Source: an uncultured bacterium
GTDB lineage: Bacteria; Electryoneota; Electryoneia; Electryoneales; Electryoneaceae
Assembly: GCA_913009835.1 (NCBI GenBank)
Contig: CAJVXH010000009.1
Span: 1 to 38,565 of the forward strand
Length of the DNA stretch: 38,565 bases
Direction of reading: 5' to 3'
In this document: piece by piece, positions 18,434 through 27,200 of the stretch
Position numbering within the stretch: position 1 is the stretch's first letter
Layout of the letters: each line of letters starts with the position of its first letter
Position numbers and translations under genes: made by a program
Notes under the pieces: model-generated
Databases searched by the model: none
What the model saw: the letters and a program-made list of their open reading frames with translations, nothing else
Told to the model about the DNA's origin: nothing

Positions 18434-19342
18434 TCATAAAGATTCAACATCACCCGTTTTCTGCCAGGCTTTTTCGCCTATCCCCATCAGCCATACCAGA
18501 CCGATAAACAGCACCATCCAGGTGATATAGACTATGCTGTTGACCCGGCGGCTGGTCTCGAACAGCATCCTGTCCACGATGCTCGGGCCTCGTATGGTCA
18601 GTTCGCCAACTCCGGGAATAATGGCGTGTTCTGTGATTATGTACTTTCTATAGCTCTCTATTGGAATGGTTTGATCGTAGATGACAAGATCGTCCACACC
18701 TTCGAGTAAATGCAGCGTATCTTGCGATGAATGGCCCGGTATGATTTTCAACTGTAAGGGGAAGCGATCTGCGACCTGCTTCAACCGGTCGCCTTCGGGA
18801 GTGTTTGCATAATAGGCGTCGAACCAGTGCGGTAGATAGTGATCGTACAACGCTTCTGTGGGCATGACTGCTCCGTTGACCACGGTGTCGTCTCCCACGA
18901 CATACAGTCTCATTCCGAGCAACCAGGCGGCGTGTCCGGAATCATCTTGCATGATACCATGCTGCGTTGGATGGTTCAGGTAGTTAGAACCATCTTGCTG
19001 TTCCCTAATGTGGACTACATAGCCGCTCAAGTTTTCGTTGACTGACGAGACGAGTTCATTTGGGGCGTCAGGATGTGACCACGGCTCGGAAGTGGACCAA
19101 GTGACGGGGAAGCGTTTGAGGGCGGGATCGTTGGGATCGTCCGGCTCGATGCTCTGCATGTGATAAGTGAATTCCACCTTCAGATCATGCAACAGGCTCT
19201 GATATAGGGTGCTGGAGGGCAGCGTATCCTGTTTGAACAGGGCGCGTAGTTGCACGCTGTCCAGAACGAGGACAATCACCGAACTCGCGAAGAACGCCAG
19301 CAGAATGACGATGTTCAATGCAATTCTTCGGCCACGCTTCAT
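18434..19342 (-). CDS. Envelope protein, tandem two-TM family, member 1
   Basis: I do not recognise this family. The protein has an N-terminal TM helix (IALNIVILLAFFASSVIVLVL), a soluble middle of about 230 residues that should face the periplasm, and a C-terminal TM helix (IVYITWMVLFIGLVWLMGI). It shares two motifs with the next two genes: FPVTWSTSEPW and LYDHYLPHWFDAYY. The length and layout are similar in all three. I chose the ATG at 19342 (MKRGRRIALN), which has GAGAGA upstream and parallels the KRG start of member 2. Starts at 19378 (ATG) or 19390 (GTG) would add 12 or 16 residues. It is the last gene of a three-gene, same-strand set. Confidence 0.75.
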   Translation of the reverse strand: MKRGRRIALNIVILLAFFASSVIVLVLDSVQLRALFKQDTLPSSTLYQSLLHDLKVEFTYHMQSIEPDDPNDPALKRFPVTWSTSEPWSHPDAPNELVSSVNENLSGYVVHIREQQDGSNYLNHPTQHGIMQDDSGHAAWLLGMRLYVVGDDTVVNGAVMPTEALYDHYLPHWFDAYYANTPEGDRLKQVADRFPLQLKIIPGHSSQDTLHLLEGVDDLVIYDQTIPIESYRKYIITEHAIIPGVGELTIRGPSIVDRMLFETSRRVNSIVYITWMVLFIGLVWLMGIGEKAWQKTGDVESL

Positions 19343-19390
19343 GATGTCTCTCGGTTTGTTGGTTATTGATTGTCTCATTACTTCTGACAC

Positions 19391-20371
19391 TTACCGTTTC
19401 CGCCACGATAGTGGCAGCATGATAATTGCCAGGCAGATCATGACAATCGACCACCAGGTGTACCTCTGTGAACGATTGGCAATGTAATCATCTATCCTCA
19501 GTGGTGATGCGACTTGAATCTTGTCCCTCAACGGATAGAGGGACGCTTCAAACCATTCCGTGCGGCCCTGCCATCCTTCATCAACTTCGATTTGTCCGTA
19601 AAGAGGTTGGATCAATGCTGCAGCTTTGGAGGAGTATGAATTCATTATGTCGTCTTCAAATGGTGAGCTGCTGTCCAATGGCTGACTCTCATGGAAGATA
19701 ATCGGTGCGCGCTCCATATCATGGGGAATCAGGCGGAATTCGGCCGGCCGCCACACCCAGCTCTCGAGAATCCTTCCGAAGGTGATTGTGCAGTATTCAT
19801 CGAACCATCTTGGCAGGTAGTAGTCGTAGTAGGCCGCTACGGGTGTCAGCACACCCTCGAACGCCGAATTATCGCTGGCATAAACCCAGGTTCCGGCCAA
19901 AACCATGGCACCCTCTTTTTCGGGTGGATCCATAAACAGAATAGTCATTGTCGGCGCGGTCCAGGTCGTACGTTTAGCCAAACGGTTAAACATTCGGATT
20001 AAAGATTTTTCTTTCGCGACGGGCGGTGGTGTGATCCAGCCATCGGATTTTGTCCAGGAAACAGGGTATCGTTGCGGGAAATCAGCGGACTCCAGGCGTG
20101 GGGGAAGGCCGAAATCCGGGTATAGCAGAGAATCCACTGGTTGCGTTAGAGAATCTGGCAGGATTTGCAGGGGGGGAGTCATCAGCCGATGCTGGAAGTG
20201 GTTGGCGAGTCGCTCAGCATGGAACTGCAGGCTGGCCCGGCTGGGCAGATAGCGACTGTCGATATCATTGACAGCGATTTCCATGCTCCGTGGGAGCATC
20301 AGGAATGTTATCCCACCGAGCAGTAATAGTAGTGGTATGACTCGAAATACAACGACCAATCCGCGCTTCAA
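19391..20371 (-). CDS. Envelope protein, tandem two-TM family, member 2
   Basis: The second paralogue of an unrecognised family. It has a TM helix near the N-terminus (FRVIPLLLLLGGITFLML), a periplasmic-type middle domain and a C-terminal TM helix (WWSIVMICLAIIMLPLS). The shared motifs read YPVSWTKSDGW and YYDYYLPRWFDEY, the latter also close to FGRILESWVW as in member 3. I prefer the TTG at 20371, because GGGGGA precedes it and the resulting (M)KRG start matches member 1. A GTG at 20503 would add 44 residues and overlap member 3 by 17 bases. The stop is 48 bases before the ATG of member 1. Confidence 0.72.
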   Translation of the reverse strand: MKRGLVVVFRVIPLLLLLGGITFLMLPRSMEIAVNDIDSRYLPSRASLQFHAERLANHFQHRLMTPPLQILPDSLTQPVDSLLYPDFGLPPRLESADFPQRYPVSWTKSDGWITPPPVAKEKSLIRMFNRLAKRTTWTAPTMTILFMDPPEKEGAMVLAGTWVYASDNSAFEGVLTPVAAYYDYYLPRWFDEYCTITFGRILESWVWRPAEFRLIPHDMERAPIIFHESQPLDSSSPFEDDIMNSYSSKAAALIQPLYGQIEVDEGWQGRTEWFEASLYPLRDKIQVASPLRIDDYIANRSQRYTWWSIVMICLAIIMLPLSWRKR

Positions 20372-20486
20372 TGTATCCCCCGGGCAGTTTCGATTCAGAT
20401 CATGGAAGATAGCGAACGAGGATAGGCGGAGTATTGCTAAAGTTACATCCAGTTCTCCCCATTCCAGCAGATATTCGAATTGTCGA

Positions 20487-21374
20487 TTACGGTGCGGATT
20501 CACTCAGTGCGCCAATCTCCTTGTTCTGACGGCGGATGCGTACGATCATAACAGTGGCTATCCACACTCCGATTACCCACAACAGTAGCAGGACACCCGC
20601 AAATAGATTGAAGAGCCTTTCCATCCTGTCAGTGACCGGAGCGAGGCTTATAGTCACCTTGTCTGCGGTTCCGAGGTCTGCACTTCCAACTATCAATGCT
20701 TTGCGTTTTTCCGCATCAAAAGCCGCCAGGTTTGGGTTGGTGAACGGTTCAAGCAGGAATACGCTTGCGGTACTGTCGAATGGTACCAGGCTGACCTCGG
20801 TCACTCCCAATCCCACCCATCTCTCCAGTATAGATCCGGACGGATGTCCCCGCTTGAATTCATCGTACTCGCGGGGGAGTATCACATTATAGAAATCGGC
20901 TCTGGGGAAAACGTTTCCGGTGAAGCTGAGATTGTCGCGCGGACCTTCTATTTGAAAGAACATCACCCAGTCCAGATCCCAATCCGTCATGTCTAAGACA
21001 TGGGGTTGTGCATTCATCATTTTGTCAGGGTTCAGTAGCTGAGTTGCCTCGTCAGCGAAGTATGTATTGGCCCGATTGACTACTTCCAACGGCAGATCGT
21101 CAGAGGTCCAGGGCTGTTCGGTTGTCCAACGTACTGGCCAACGTGCTTCGCCGGGATTGGGCGGGGATGCCAGCTCCATGTTGAACCAGTCAACGATGTT
21201 CTGCGCTACGGAGGTTGCGGATGCTTCCGATGGCATCATTCTGGCGGCATACGGATTCTGGATCATCCCGGAGCTGAACCAATGGTAGGTGTACGCCAGC
21301 GGCAGCATGATCAGCAGGATGATCAACAGGAATACGTATCCGGTAAGAACGGGTGCATGTGGTTTTGTGGTCAT
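20487..21374 (-). CDS. Envelope protein, tandem two-TM family, member 3
   Basis: The first-transcribed paralogue, 295 residues. The N-terminal TM helix (VFLLIILLIMLPLAYTY) and C-terminal TM helix (VLLLLWVIGVWIATVMIV) flank a soluble domain carrying WPVRWTTEQPW and FYNVILPREYDEF, the family motifs in a more divergent form. The SGSILERWV stretch also aligns with FGRILESWV of member 2. The ATG at 21374 follows GGGGAAA closely, so I prefer it to the frame start at 21398. Function is unknown; the two-TM layout suggests a membrane-anchored sensor, chaperone or envelope-assembly factor. Confidence 0.75.
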   Translation of the reverse strand: MTTKPHAPVLTGYVFLLIILLIMLPLAYTYHWFSSGMIQNPYAARMMPSEASATSVAQNIVDWFNMELASPPNPGEARWPVRWTTEQPWTSDDLPLEVVNRANTYFADEATQLLNPDKMMNAQPHVLDMTDWDLDWVMFFQIEGPRDNLSFTGNVFPRADFYNVILPREYDEFKRGHPSGSILERWVGLGVTEVSLVPFDSTASVFLLEPFTNPNLAAFDAEKRKALIVGSADLGTADKVTISLAPVTDRMERLFNLFAGVLLLLWVIGVWIATVMIVRIRRQNKEIGALSESAP

Positions 21375-21536
21375 GTTTTCCCCAGAAGTATCATGCAAGA
21401 TACGAAATACAGCGGTTTAGAATAGTGTTTGAATCAGCTCGCTCGCAAGTCAGTATGCTAAATCATCGGAGACAATTGGTTATCCCTATTTTCACGCAAG
21501 CATAGGTAAAGACATCGAAAAAGGGTTCTCTGGCCC

Positions 21537-21554
21537 CCGGTTTCACGAAACCGG
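21537..21554. repeat. Perfect 8-2-8 palindrome
   Basis: CCGGTTTC, AC, GAAACCGG lies in the 251-bp gap between the glycosyltransferase and the three-gene envelope set. Its shape resembles P1 but its sequence differs. It could be a fifth palindrome family or an operator. Confidence 0.7.
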
Positions 21555-21625
21555 ACTACACAAAGAGTTAACTACCTGTAGGTCGGGGAAGCGAAGCCAC
21601 GCAACGTGAGAGGGTCCACCGACCC

Positions 21626-22879
21626 TCACATCCAACCCTCTCGCTTCCAATAGTCACAGAGTTGGTTAGCTACAGCGTGAATGCTGTGCGTGCGTTCCAC
21701 CCATTCACGTCCATCTCGACTAACAGTTTCACGGTAGACAGGGTCTTCGATGAGACGGGTCAATTCGTGCTCAAGGGTACTGGAAGTAGCGTCAATGAAT
21801 GGGTGATCTGTTACGAATTCCTGCATCTCGCTACCCATCCGGGTGATTGTGGGCAGACCCATAGCGAGTGCTTCGACTCCGGACATTCCATAACCCCAAC
21901 CTCCAGAATCGGCGATTTGGTCGATGAAGATGTCGCACGAAGCCTTTAGTTGCAGCGCTTTCGCATGTGACAGATTCTCGATCATCACCATCTCAACCGG
22001 CATGCCACGTAGACGCATGTCAGTCACGACCTCGATAATCGTGTTCGACCCTTTGTTTGATCGGACACGGGCGGCATGTCCAATGCGGATCAACTTTTCC
22101 TGAGATGTACCGTTCGAGCTAGTCTGCCCCGCTCGGGTGCGGCGCGTACCTTGCTTGTCAAGTCGAGATGGTTCATCAGACATCAGTTCAGGGGGAAACT
22201 TTGTCCCCAAAGTGTCCCCGGCCTTCGGATCATCCACGACATAAATATCGTGGGCATGTTGATCCACTTCATCGGAGTACACATCATCGCTGAGATCGAT
22301 TGGCAGGAAGAGGTATTCGAGGCGATCATCCAGGTAGAGCAAATCGACTTCGCTGGTCAACCGCAGGTTAAGATGTTTGTCAATTTGTGGTAATATACCG
22401 CGGTTGCGCATGTCTGAACCGTGGTAGAAGGCCATCATCGGTTTGCCAAGTTCTGCCCAACGGCGAACTGTCCGTCCATCGCGAAAGAACTCCGCACCCT
22501 GATCGAGCCAGATGATGTCGGCGTCATCGAGGTTGAGTTGTTCGAGGGCGGATTGGATTCGTGGCGCGAGCAAGATGTCACGCATTTCGAAGAACGCCTG
22601 CATCGCGGGGTGCGGGCTGGGTTGAACGGGTGGCCGGGTTGAGATTGGCATGTCATCCGGCTCATGACCGCGAAGGACTTTGTAGGCCAGTGTCCGCGCT
22701 TTGATGAAAGCTTCACTCTTCGGCTGAAGGGGCAGATCGAGACATATGTCTTCCTCGAATCCGAAAGGGCTGCGGAACATGGTCACGTATCGGAAGCGGT
22801 GTCCGCGAGATGCGAATTCACGTTTCCACAGCGACAGAGTGCCGGAAACGTGGTAAGGTGCGATGCAGAGGATGTTCAT
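21626..22879 (-). CDS. GT-B (family 4-like) glycosyltransferase with a palindrome-derived insertion
   Basis: A 417-residue cytoplasmic glycosyltransferase of the GT-B fold. The N-terminal Rossmann domain (MNILCIAPYHVSG) and the C-terminal donor-binding domain (LIRIGHAARVRSNKGS, then GWGYGMSGVEALAMGLPTI with the Glu of the EX7E-type motif) are both present. Between them, residues about 205-261 form a hydrophilic, low-complexity stretch. Its DNA (22096-22260) is a string of palindromes including P1 (22234-22253) and a GGGGAAACTTTG/CAAAGTGTCCCC dyad (22192-22219). Residues 208-218 (HAHDIYVVDDP) are the translation of P1 and its flanks. The start overlaps the eIF-2B-like gene by ATGA. The acceptor is unknown. 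Confidence 0.88.
   Translation of the reverse strand: MNILCIAPYHVSGTLSLWKREFASRGHRFRYVTMFRSPFGFEEDICLDLPLQPKSEAFIKARTLAYKVLRGHEPDDMPISTRPPVQPSPHPAMQAFFEMRDILLAPRIQSALEQLNLDDADIIWLDQGAEFFRDGRTVRRWAELGKPMMAFYHGSDMRNRGILPQIDKHLNLRLTSEVDLLYLDDRLEYLFLPIDLSDDVYSDEVDQHAHDIYVVDDPKAGDTLGTKFPPELMSDEPSRLDKQGTRRTRAGQTSSNGTSQEKLIRIGHAARVRSNKGSNTIIEVVTDMRLRGMPVEMVMIENLSHAKALQLKASCDIFIDQIADSGGWGYGMSGVEALAMGLPTITRMGSEMQEFVTDHPFIDATSSTLEHELTRLIEDPVYRETVSRDGREWVERTHSIHAVANQLCDYWKREGWM
22192..22253 (+). repeat. Two palindromes inside the glycosyltransferase gene (P3 and P1 copy B)
   Basis: P3: GGGGAAACTTTG (22192-22203) pairs with CAAAGTGTCCCC (22208-22219) at 11 of 12 positions. P1 copy B: CCACGACAT (22234-22242), AA, ATATCGTGG (22245-22253), with 8 of 9 pairs. 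The flanks GGATCAT and GGCATG match the intergenic copies A and C. Both palindromes lie within the coding frame. Confidence 0.9.
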
Positions 22880-23820
22880 CCCGGACGGTTCTCGAGTTTC
22901 AAATAGTCTGGCAGGGGAGAGGGCCGGGAAATGGTTTGCTCGCGTAATGATTCGGGCGTGTGGTCTTTTTCCGGAGTGCGGATGACGTCTATATCGCTGA
23001 GACTGCCTGTTCCAAACAAGGGCGTGGGAATTGCGATACCGGTTGAAACGGGTGGTTCGGGTTCTGATTTGCCCAGGTTGAGCTCGTGAATTTCGGATGA
23101 ATTGAGACGTTTGCTCTCGTGCGTCCAGATCTCCACTCGCTGACCAGCAGCTTTGACCAATGCTGCCAACGCACCGGAGCCGATTTTGTTCACGAAAGAA
23201 GTGTCATCGTATGCATCGCAGCCGAGGATAAGAGTATTGATTTTTCCAGCTTTCGCCATGTCGGCCAGATGGGTGTCAGAGATCAACCAGGTACTCCATC
23301 CGAGTTTGGCTAGCATTTTTGCGGTCTTTTTTCCTTCGCCGCCAGGAATTGATTGTCCAACAAATGCTTTGGCGCCAACCGGAATTCCTGCCAATGCGTT
23401 CATACACAGCGCGACAGTCGAGCTCCAGGAATAGAATCCGAAACGTGGTCCAGTCAATTCCAATGAGCGAAACTTGTCCTGGAATTGCTGATTATCAGTG
23501 ACATAGCGTTCACGAATTTTTTCAATGTCACGGCGCATTTTGTTGACTAAAGCCGTGCGGTCCAAGTCCTGATCCTGTGTGTCCAGCCAGTAGCATATTT
23601 CTGCTGTTAGGTTGAGGATCGGAGCCATGGATGTGTGTTCATAACGCAGAGTAGTGAGAGTTTTCCGTATAAGCGATGGGTCATATAGTCCGGGCTGGGC
23701 AATGCCTTCCAGCAGACAGTCGACGGCATCCACAACCAGCTCGGTTGCGCCACGCTTACGATCATACGCGAGCTTTCGCATCGTCAATTGCCAGGCTTCA
23801 GTATTCATCTGATCAGCCAT
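22876..23820 (-). CDS. eIF-2B alpha/beta/delta-like protein
   Basis: This belongs to the eIF-2B/MtnA/ribose-1,5-bisphosphate isomerase superfamily. Its N-terminal half is helical. The C-terminal Rossmann-like half shows AFVGQSIPGGEGKKTAKML, the conserved LILGCDAYDDTSFVNKIGS (catalytic-Asp and NKIG region) and WTHESKRL. A Pro- and Ser-rich tail of about 65 residues follows. Bacterial members are mostly sugar-phosphate isomerases, so a metabolic role is likelier than translation initiation. It overlaps the upstream small gene by 8 bases and the downstream glycosyltransferase by 4 (ATGA). The context suggests a sugar-related step feeding that transferase, which is an inference. Confidence 0.85.
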   Translation of the reverse strand: MADQMNTEAWQLTMRKLAYDRKRGATELVVDAVDCLLEGIAQPGLYDPSLIRKTLTTLRYEHTSMAPILNLTAEICYWLDTQDQDLDRTALVNKMRRDIEKIRERYVTDNQQFQDKFRSLELTGPRFGFYSWSSTVALCMNALAGIPVGAKAFVGQSIPGGEGKKTAKMLAKLGWSTWLISDTHLADMAKAGKINTLILGCDAYDDTSFVNKIGSGALAALVKAAGQRVEIWTHESKRLNSSEIHELNLGKSEPEPPVSTGIAIPTPLFGTGSLSDIDVIRTPEKDHTPESLREQTISRPSPLPDYLKLENRPG

Positions 23821-24040
23821 TCTCCCCGAAAATGCTCTGCATGTTGAATTCGAAGAACTCCGGCATGCAGAACTGGCAGCCGCTGTACTCTTTATTCAGC
23901 GGGTCATCCAGAAAACGTTCTACGCCATCCTTGGTGTAGATTTTCTTCCTCCGTTCCTTGCTGATCTTGCTGATTTTGCATTCGTACTGGGGTTGCGCCA
24001 TATTGTGCATAACTTTCCTGTCCAGATCAACTACCCACAT
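23813..24040 (-). CDS. Small CxxC protein of unknown function
   Basis: A 75-residue protein without a family I can name. It opens with MWVVDLDRKVMHNMAQ, has a basic middle (KISKERRKKIYTK) and ends with GCQFCMPEFFEF, a CxxC pair that could bind zinc or iron or be redox active. I chose the ATG at 24040 because GGGAGA lies 7 bases upstream. The open frame extends to a TTG at 24163, which lacks a ribosome site. Its stop overlaps the eIF-2B-like start by 8 bases, making it the first gene of a coupled three-gene operon. Confidence 0.6.
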   Translation of the reverse strand: MWVVDLDRKVMHNMAQPQYECKISKISKERRKKIYTKDGVERFLDDPLNKEYSGCQFCMPEFFEFNMQSIFGENG

Positions 24041-24192
24041 GAGCATCTCTCCCTTGTCTTCACCGTAACATAATATCGTTGAAAGGTATTTGCCTTGCAA
24101 GTGGATGTAATGATAACAATTTATATCTCGGGCAAACGAAATCAAGAGATTATACGCTGGCAATGTATCAGTATTTCGTGTTGAACATTTGA

Positions 24193-24223
24193 CTCTCCCA
24201 CGGAAAATAGTCGCACGGGAGAG
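24193..24223. promoter_or_regulatory. Inverted repeat between divergent operons
   Basis: CTCTCCC (24193-24199) and GGGAGAG (24217-24223) flank 17 bases in the short gap between the minus-strand small-protein operon and addB. It may be an operator. Confidence 0.35.
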
Positions 24224-24245
24224 GATTAATCTGTATTATTAACGG

Positions 24246-27200
24246 ATGGGCGAGACAACAATATGGACCGGGCTACCGGGCTCTGGGCGGGCCACGGCGG
24301 CAGTAGAACTGGCACTTGCTAATTCGTATCAGGGGCGTCTGACCTGGTGGATAGTGGACAGTCGCACTCGATCCGACCGTGTCGAGCGCAGCTTGATGCA
24401 GGCATCTCCCGGAGGCGTTGCCGGAGTTGAGGTGATCCTCGAGAGGGGAGTCGCTCAACTGATTCTCGACAGCGCTGCTGATCCCCATTCCGCTGTGTCC
24501 CCGGCAATGAGGGAGTTGGTTTTTCGTGCGCTGCTTGGGGAGAGCGTTCTGCATGACCGATTGGCTGCCCCGGACAGTGCGGGGTGGGCCGCTAAAGCGT
24601 CACAGTTGTATGATCGCACCAATGGGAACGCCGCCAATCCAATCAATCTCGATCGTATCCGCACAGTTATACCCTGGCTCAACGAGCTGTTTCTTCGATA
24701 CGACCGATGGCTGGAGGAACACGACCTCGTTGACGAGGCGCTCCTCCCGAGCCTGGCTTTGAATGAGATCGAACGTGACGTAGTCGAGCTGCCTCACCTC
24801 CTGATAATCGACCGTATGCCGGAACCATCCGAAGCCGCTATCCAGCTGCTACTGAGAGTCTCAGAATTATCGAAGCAAACTACCGTATTGATGGATTCAA
24901 CCCGCGAAGCTCCGGCCGCGAATCTAGGTCGATGGTTCGTTGAACGCCTGGATGAAAAGTGTGACTGGACAGAGAAGCCATTTCCCAGCCTGGAGGAGCG
25001 AGCGTCTTTCGCCAGCCGGATATTTGCCTCACCTGGTATTACAAACCCCTCGCCGGTTGACACTGAAATCTGGTTTCACCGCGATGAAGCATCTGAAATC
25101 GCAACGGTAATCCGAGACGCTGCTGATTGGGTACATGGGCAGCATCTTTCAGAAGATGATGTTGCGATTGTTTGCGCTGATGTCGGCGATTCGTTGCCCC
25201 GTATACGTGAATTGGCCGGGTCATATGGGTTGCGACTGAATGCGCCGCTGGTGAAACCGATGATGTCCCGACCTCTGACCGCATTGTTGATGGATCTGGT
25301 CAAGTTGCGAACTGGCGGGCTTGATCGCGCCCGGTTAACCTCGCTTCTGGTTAATCCACTGGTCAAATACGGTGATCTGTTGCGGAATTCCAGCAATGTT
25401 ATGTTGTTGGATTCGGTCGCTCGAAAGGCTGGAATTCGTGGTGGAAGGGGAGGTTTTGGCCGCGTATGGGCTACCCCCCTACAGAGCGGAATAGACTACC
25501 ATCGCATTGGGTATCGGAAATCAGACGACCTCGAATTGGATGAACGTCGTCGTCAAACGGTCGAAAACGAGGCGGATCGACTGCAATCCATGCTGGGTGA
25601 ACTCCGGGCACTTAACGATCTTCTTCATGCTCTGCCCAACCCTTGCACTCCTGTTGAGTTGCGGAACTGGGTGGACGATTGCCTGCGTGAACTCGGCGTG
25701 TTTGCGGCCATCCATATGTCCAATGGCAAACATGATGATCTGGACGAACGACTAACCTATGGTCGTCTCGACATTTTGCTTAACAATCTGGCTAAGCTTC
25801 AGGGTGTCGGCGGTGAAAGACGCTCGTTGGCGACCTGGTCAGATTTGTTGCATCAGGGATTACGACGGATGACAGTCAGCAAACCGCAGCGGATTCGGTG
25901 TGGGGTGCAGGTGTTGAATGCAACGGATCTGCCGGGATTGCGTTGCAAGATGCTGTATTTCGTTGGACTGACCGATTCCAACTGGCCTTCTCCGGCGGAG
26001 GTTGATCTGCTTGAACCTTTCAGCCGTGAGTCCACGGTAAATTCTCTTCCGACCGCCCGGGCATTAATGATGGAGGCGCTGCTTTGTGCGGAACATGTTC
26101 GGCTCAGCTGTCCCTGCCCGCGCAAGGGTGAGCATCGCAATGTTCCCTCGCCGCTGCTAATCGAACTGATGAACAGCGGTGTTGGTAAGATTATGGAGGC
26201 GGATGCTGATCCGCAGATTGATGTCTATCGCAGCCATCTGGAACTCTTGCCCACGCTGGGCCGTGGCTGGTTCTCATCTGATGAGACTGTGCGTGAAGGT
26301 GCGTGGAAACGTTACGCGGCAGCCTCATCCGGGGAAAGTGCCCTGGTAGCGTGGCCGATGGCCTATCACGGCATTCGGGTGGAAGGGATACGTCAGAATC
26401 CGAAAACCTTGACACGTTACGAGGGTCAGCTGGGCGACACCGAAATTGGGCAGGAAATCGCCCTTCGTCTTGGCCATGAGCATGTCAGTCCCACACGTCT
26501 CGACGCTTACGCCCAGTGCCCGATGCGATTCTTCCACAAGTATGTGCTCGGTGTGGAAGAGTTGAGAGATGTTGAGGACGAGGTCGAACCGATGACCCTC
26601 GGCAGTCTGATCCACGACATCCTCGCGGACACCGTAAACGCTCTCCGTGATCAGCGCGGCAGCAACCGTGTCGATCTCGGCGAGAATCCGGATGAAAGCG
26701 CACGGGTTATGCACGAGACCGCCGAGCGTCATATCGCGGCCCGACGTCAACCGTCGGTGCACTGGGAAATGGTGGCTGACGACCTCCTCTCGGGGTTGAT
26801 CGATGATCGTCCGGCTGGTCGTCTGAAACGTCTGCTCGACAAGGAGTTGCCGGACGCGAAAAATACCAGTGTGAAGAATGAGATCATCACGCATGTGGAA
26901 GCTGGCTTTGGCATGCCGCCGGAGGAGACGCATGATGTGTTGATGGATGAACCGCTACGCCTGGAGCGTGATGGCGAAGCGATTGAGTTCCGGGGACGCA
27001 TAGACCGTATCGGTCTGGATCGCAAGAAAGGGTTCCGGGTTTGGGACTATAAGACGGGTTCAGCGACCCCCGCGGCCCTCAGCAAGGTGGAAATGGGACT
27101 GAGTTTCCAGCTTCCGGTGTATATGTGGGCGCTGCAACAGGCGATGGAAGACGGACACATTGCCGACCTTGATGAGATCGATCAGGCTGGATATTTCATG

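Noticed and set aside
21606-21629. Hairpin GTGAG(A)GGGT/ACCCTCAC overlapping the glycosyltransferase stop as terminator
   Set aside because: No T-tract follows on the minus strand, and the stem covers the stop codon, so a rho-independent terminator is not supported.
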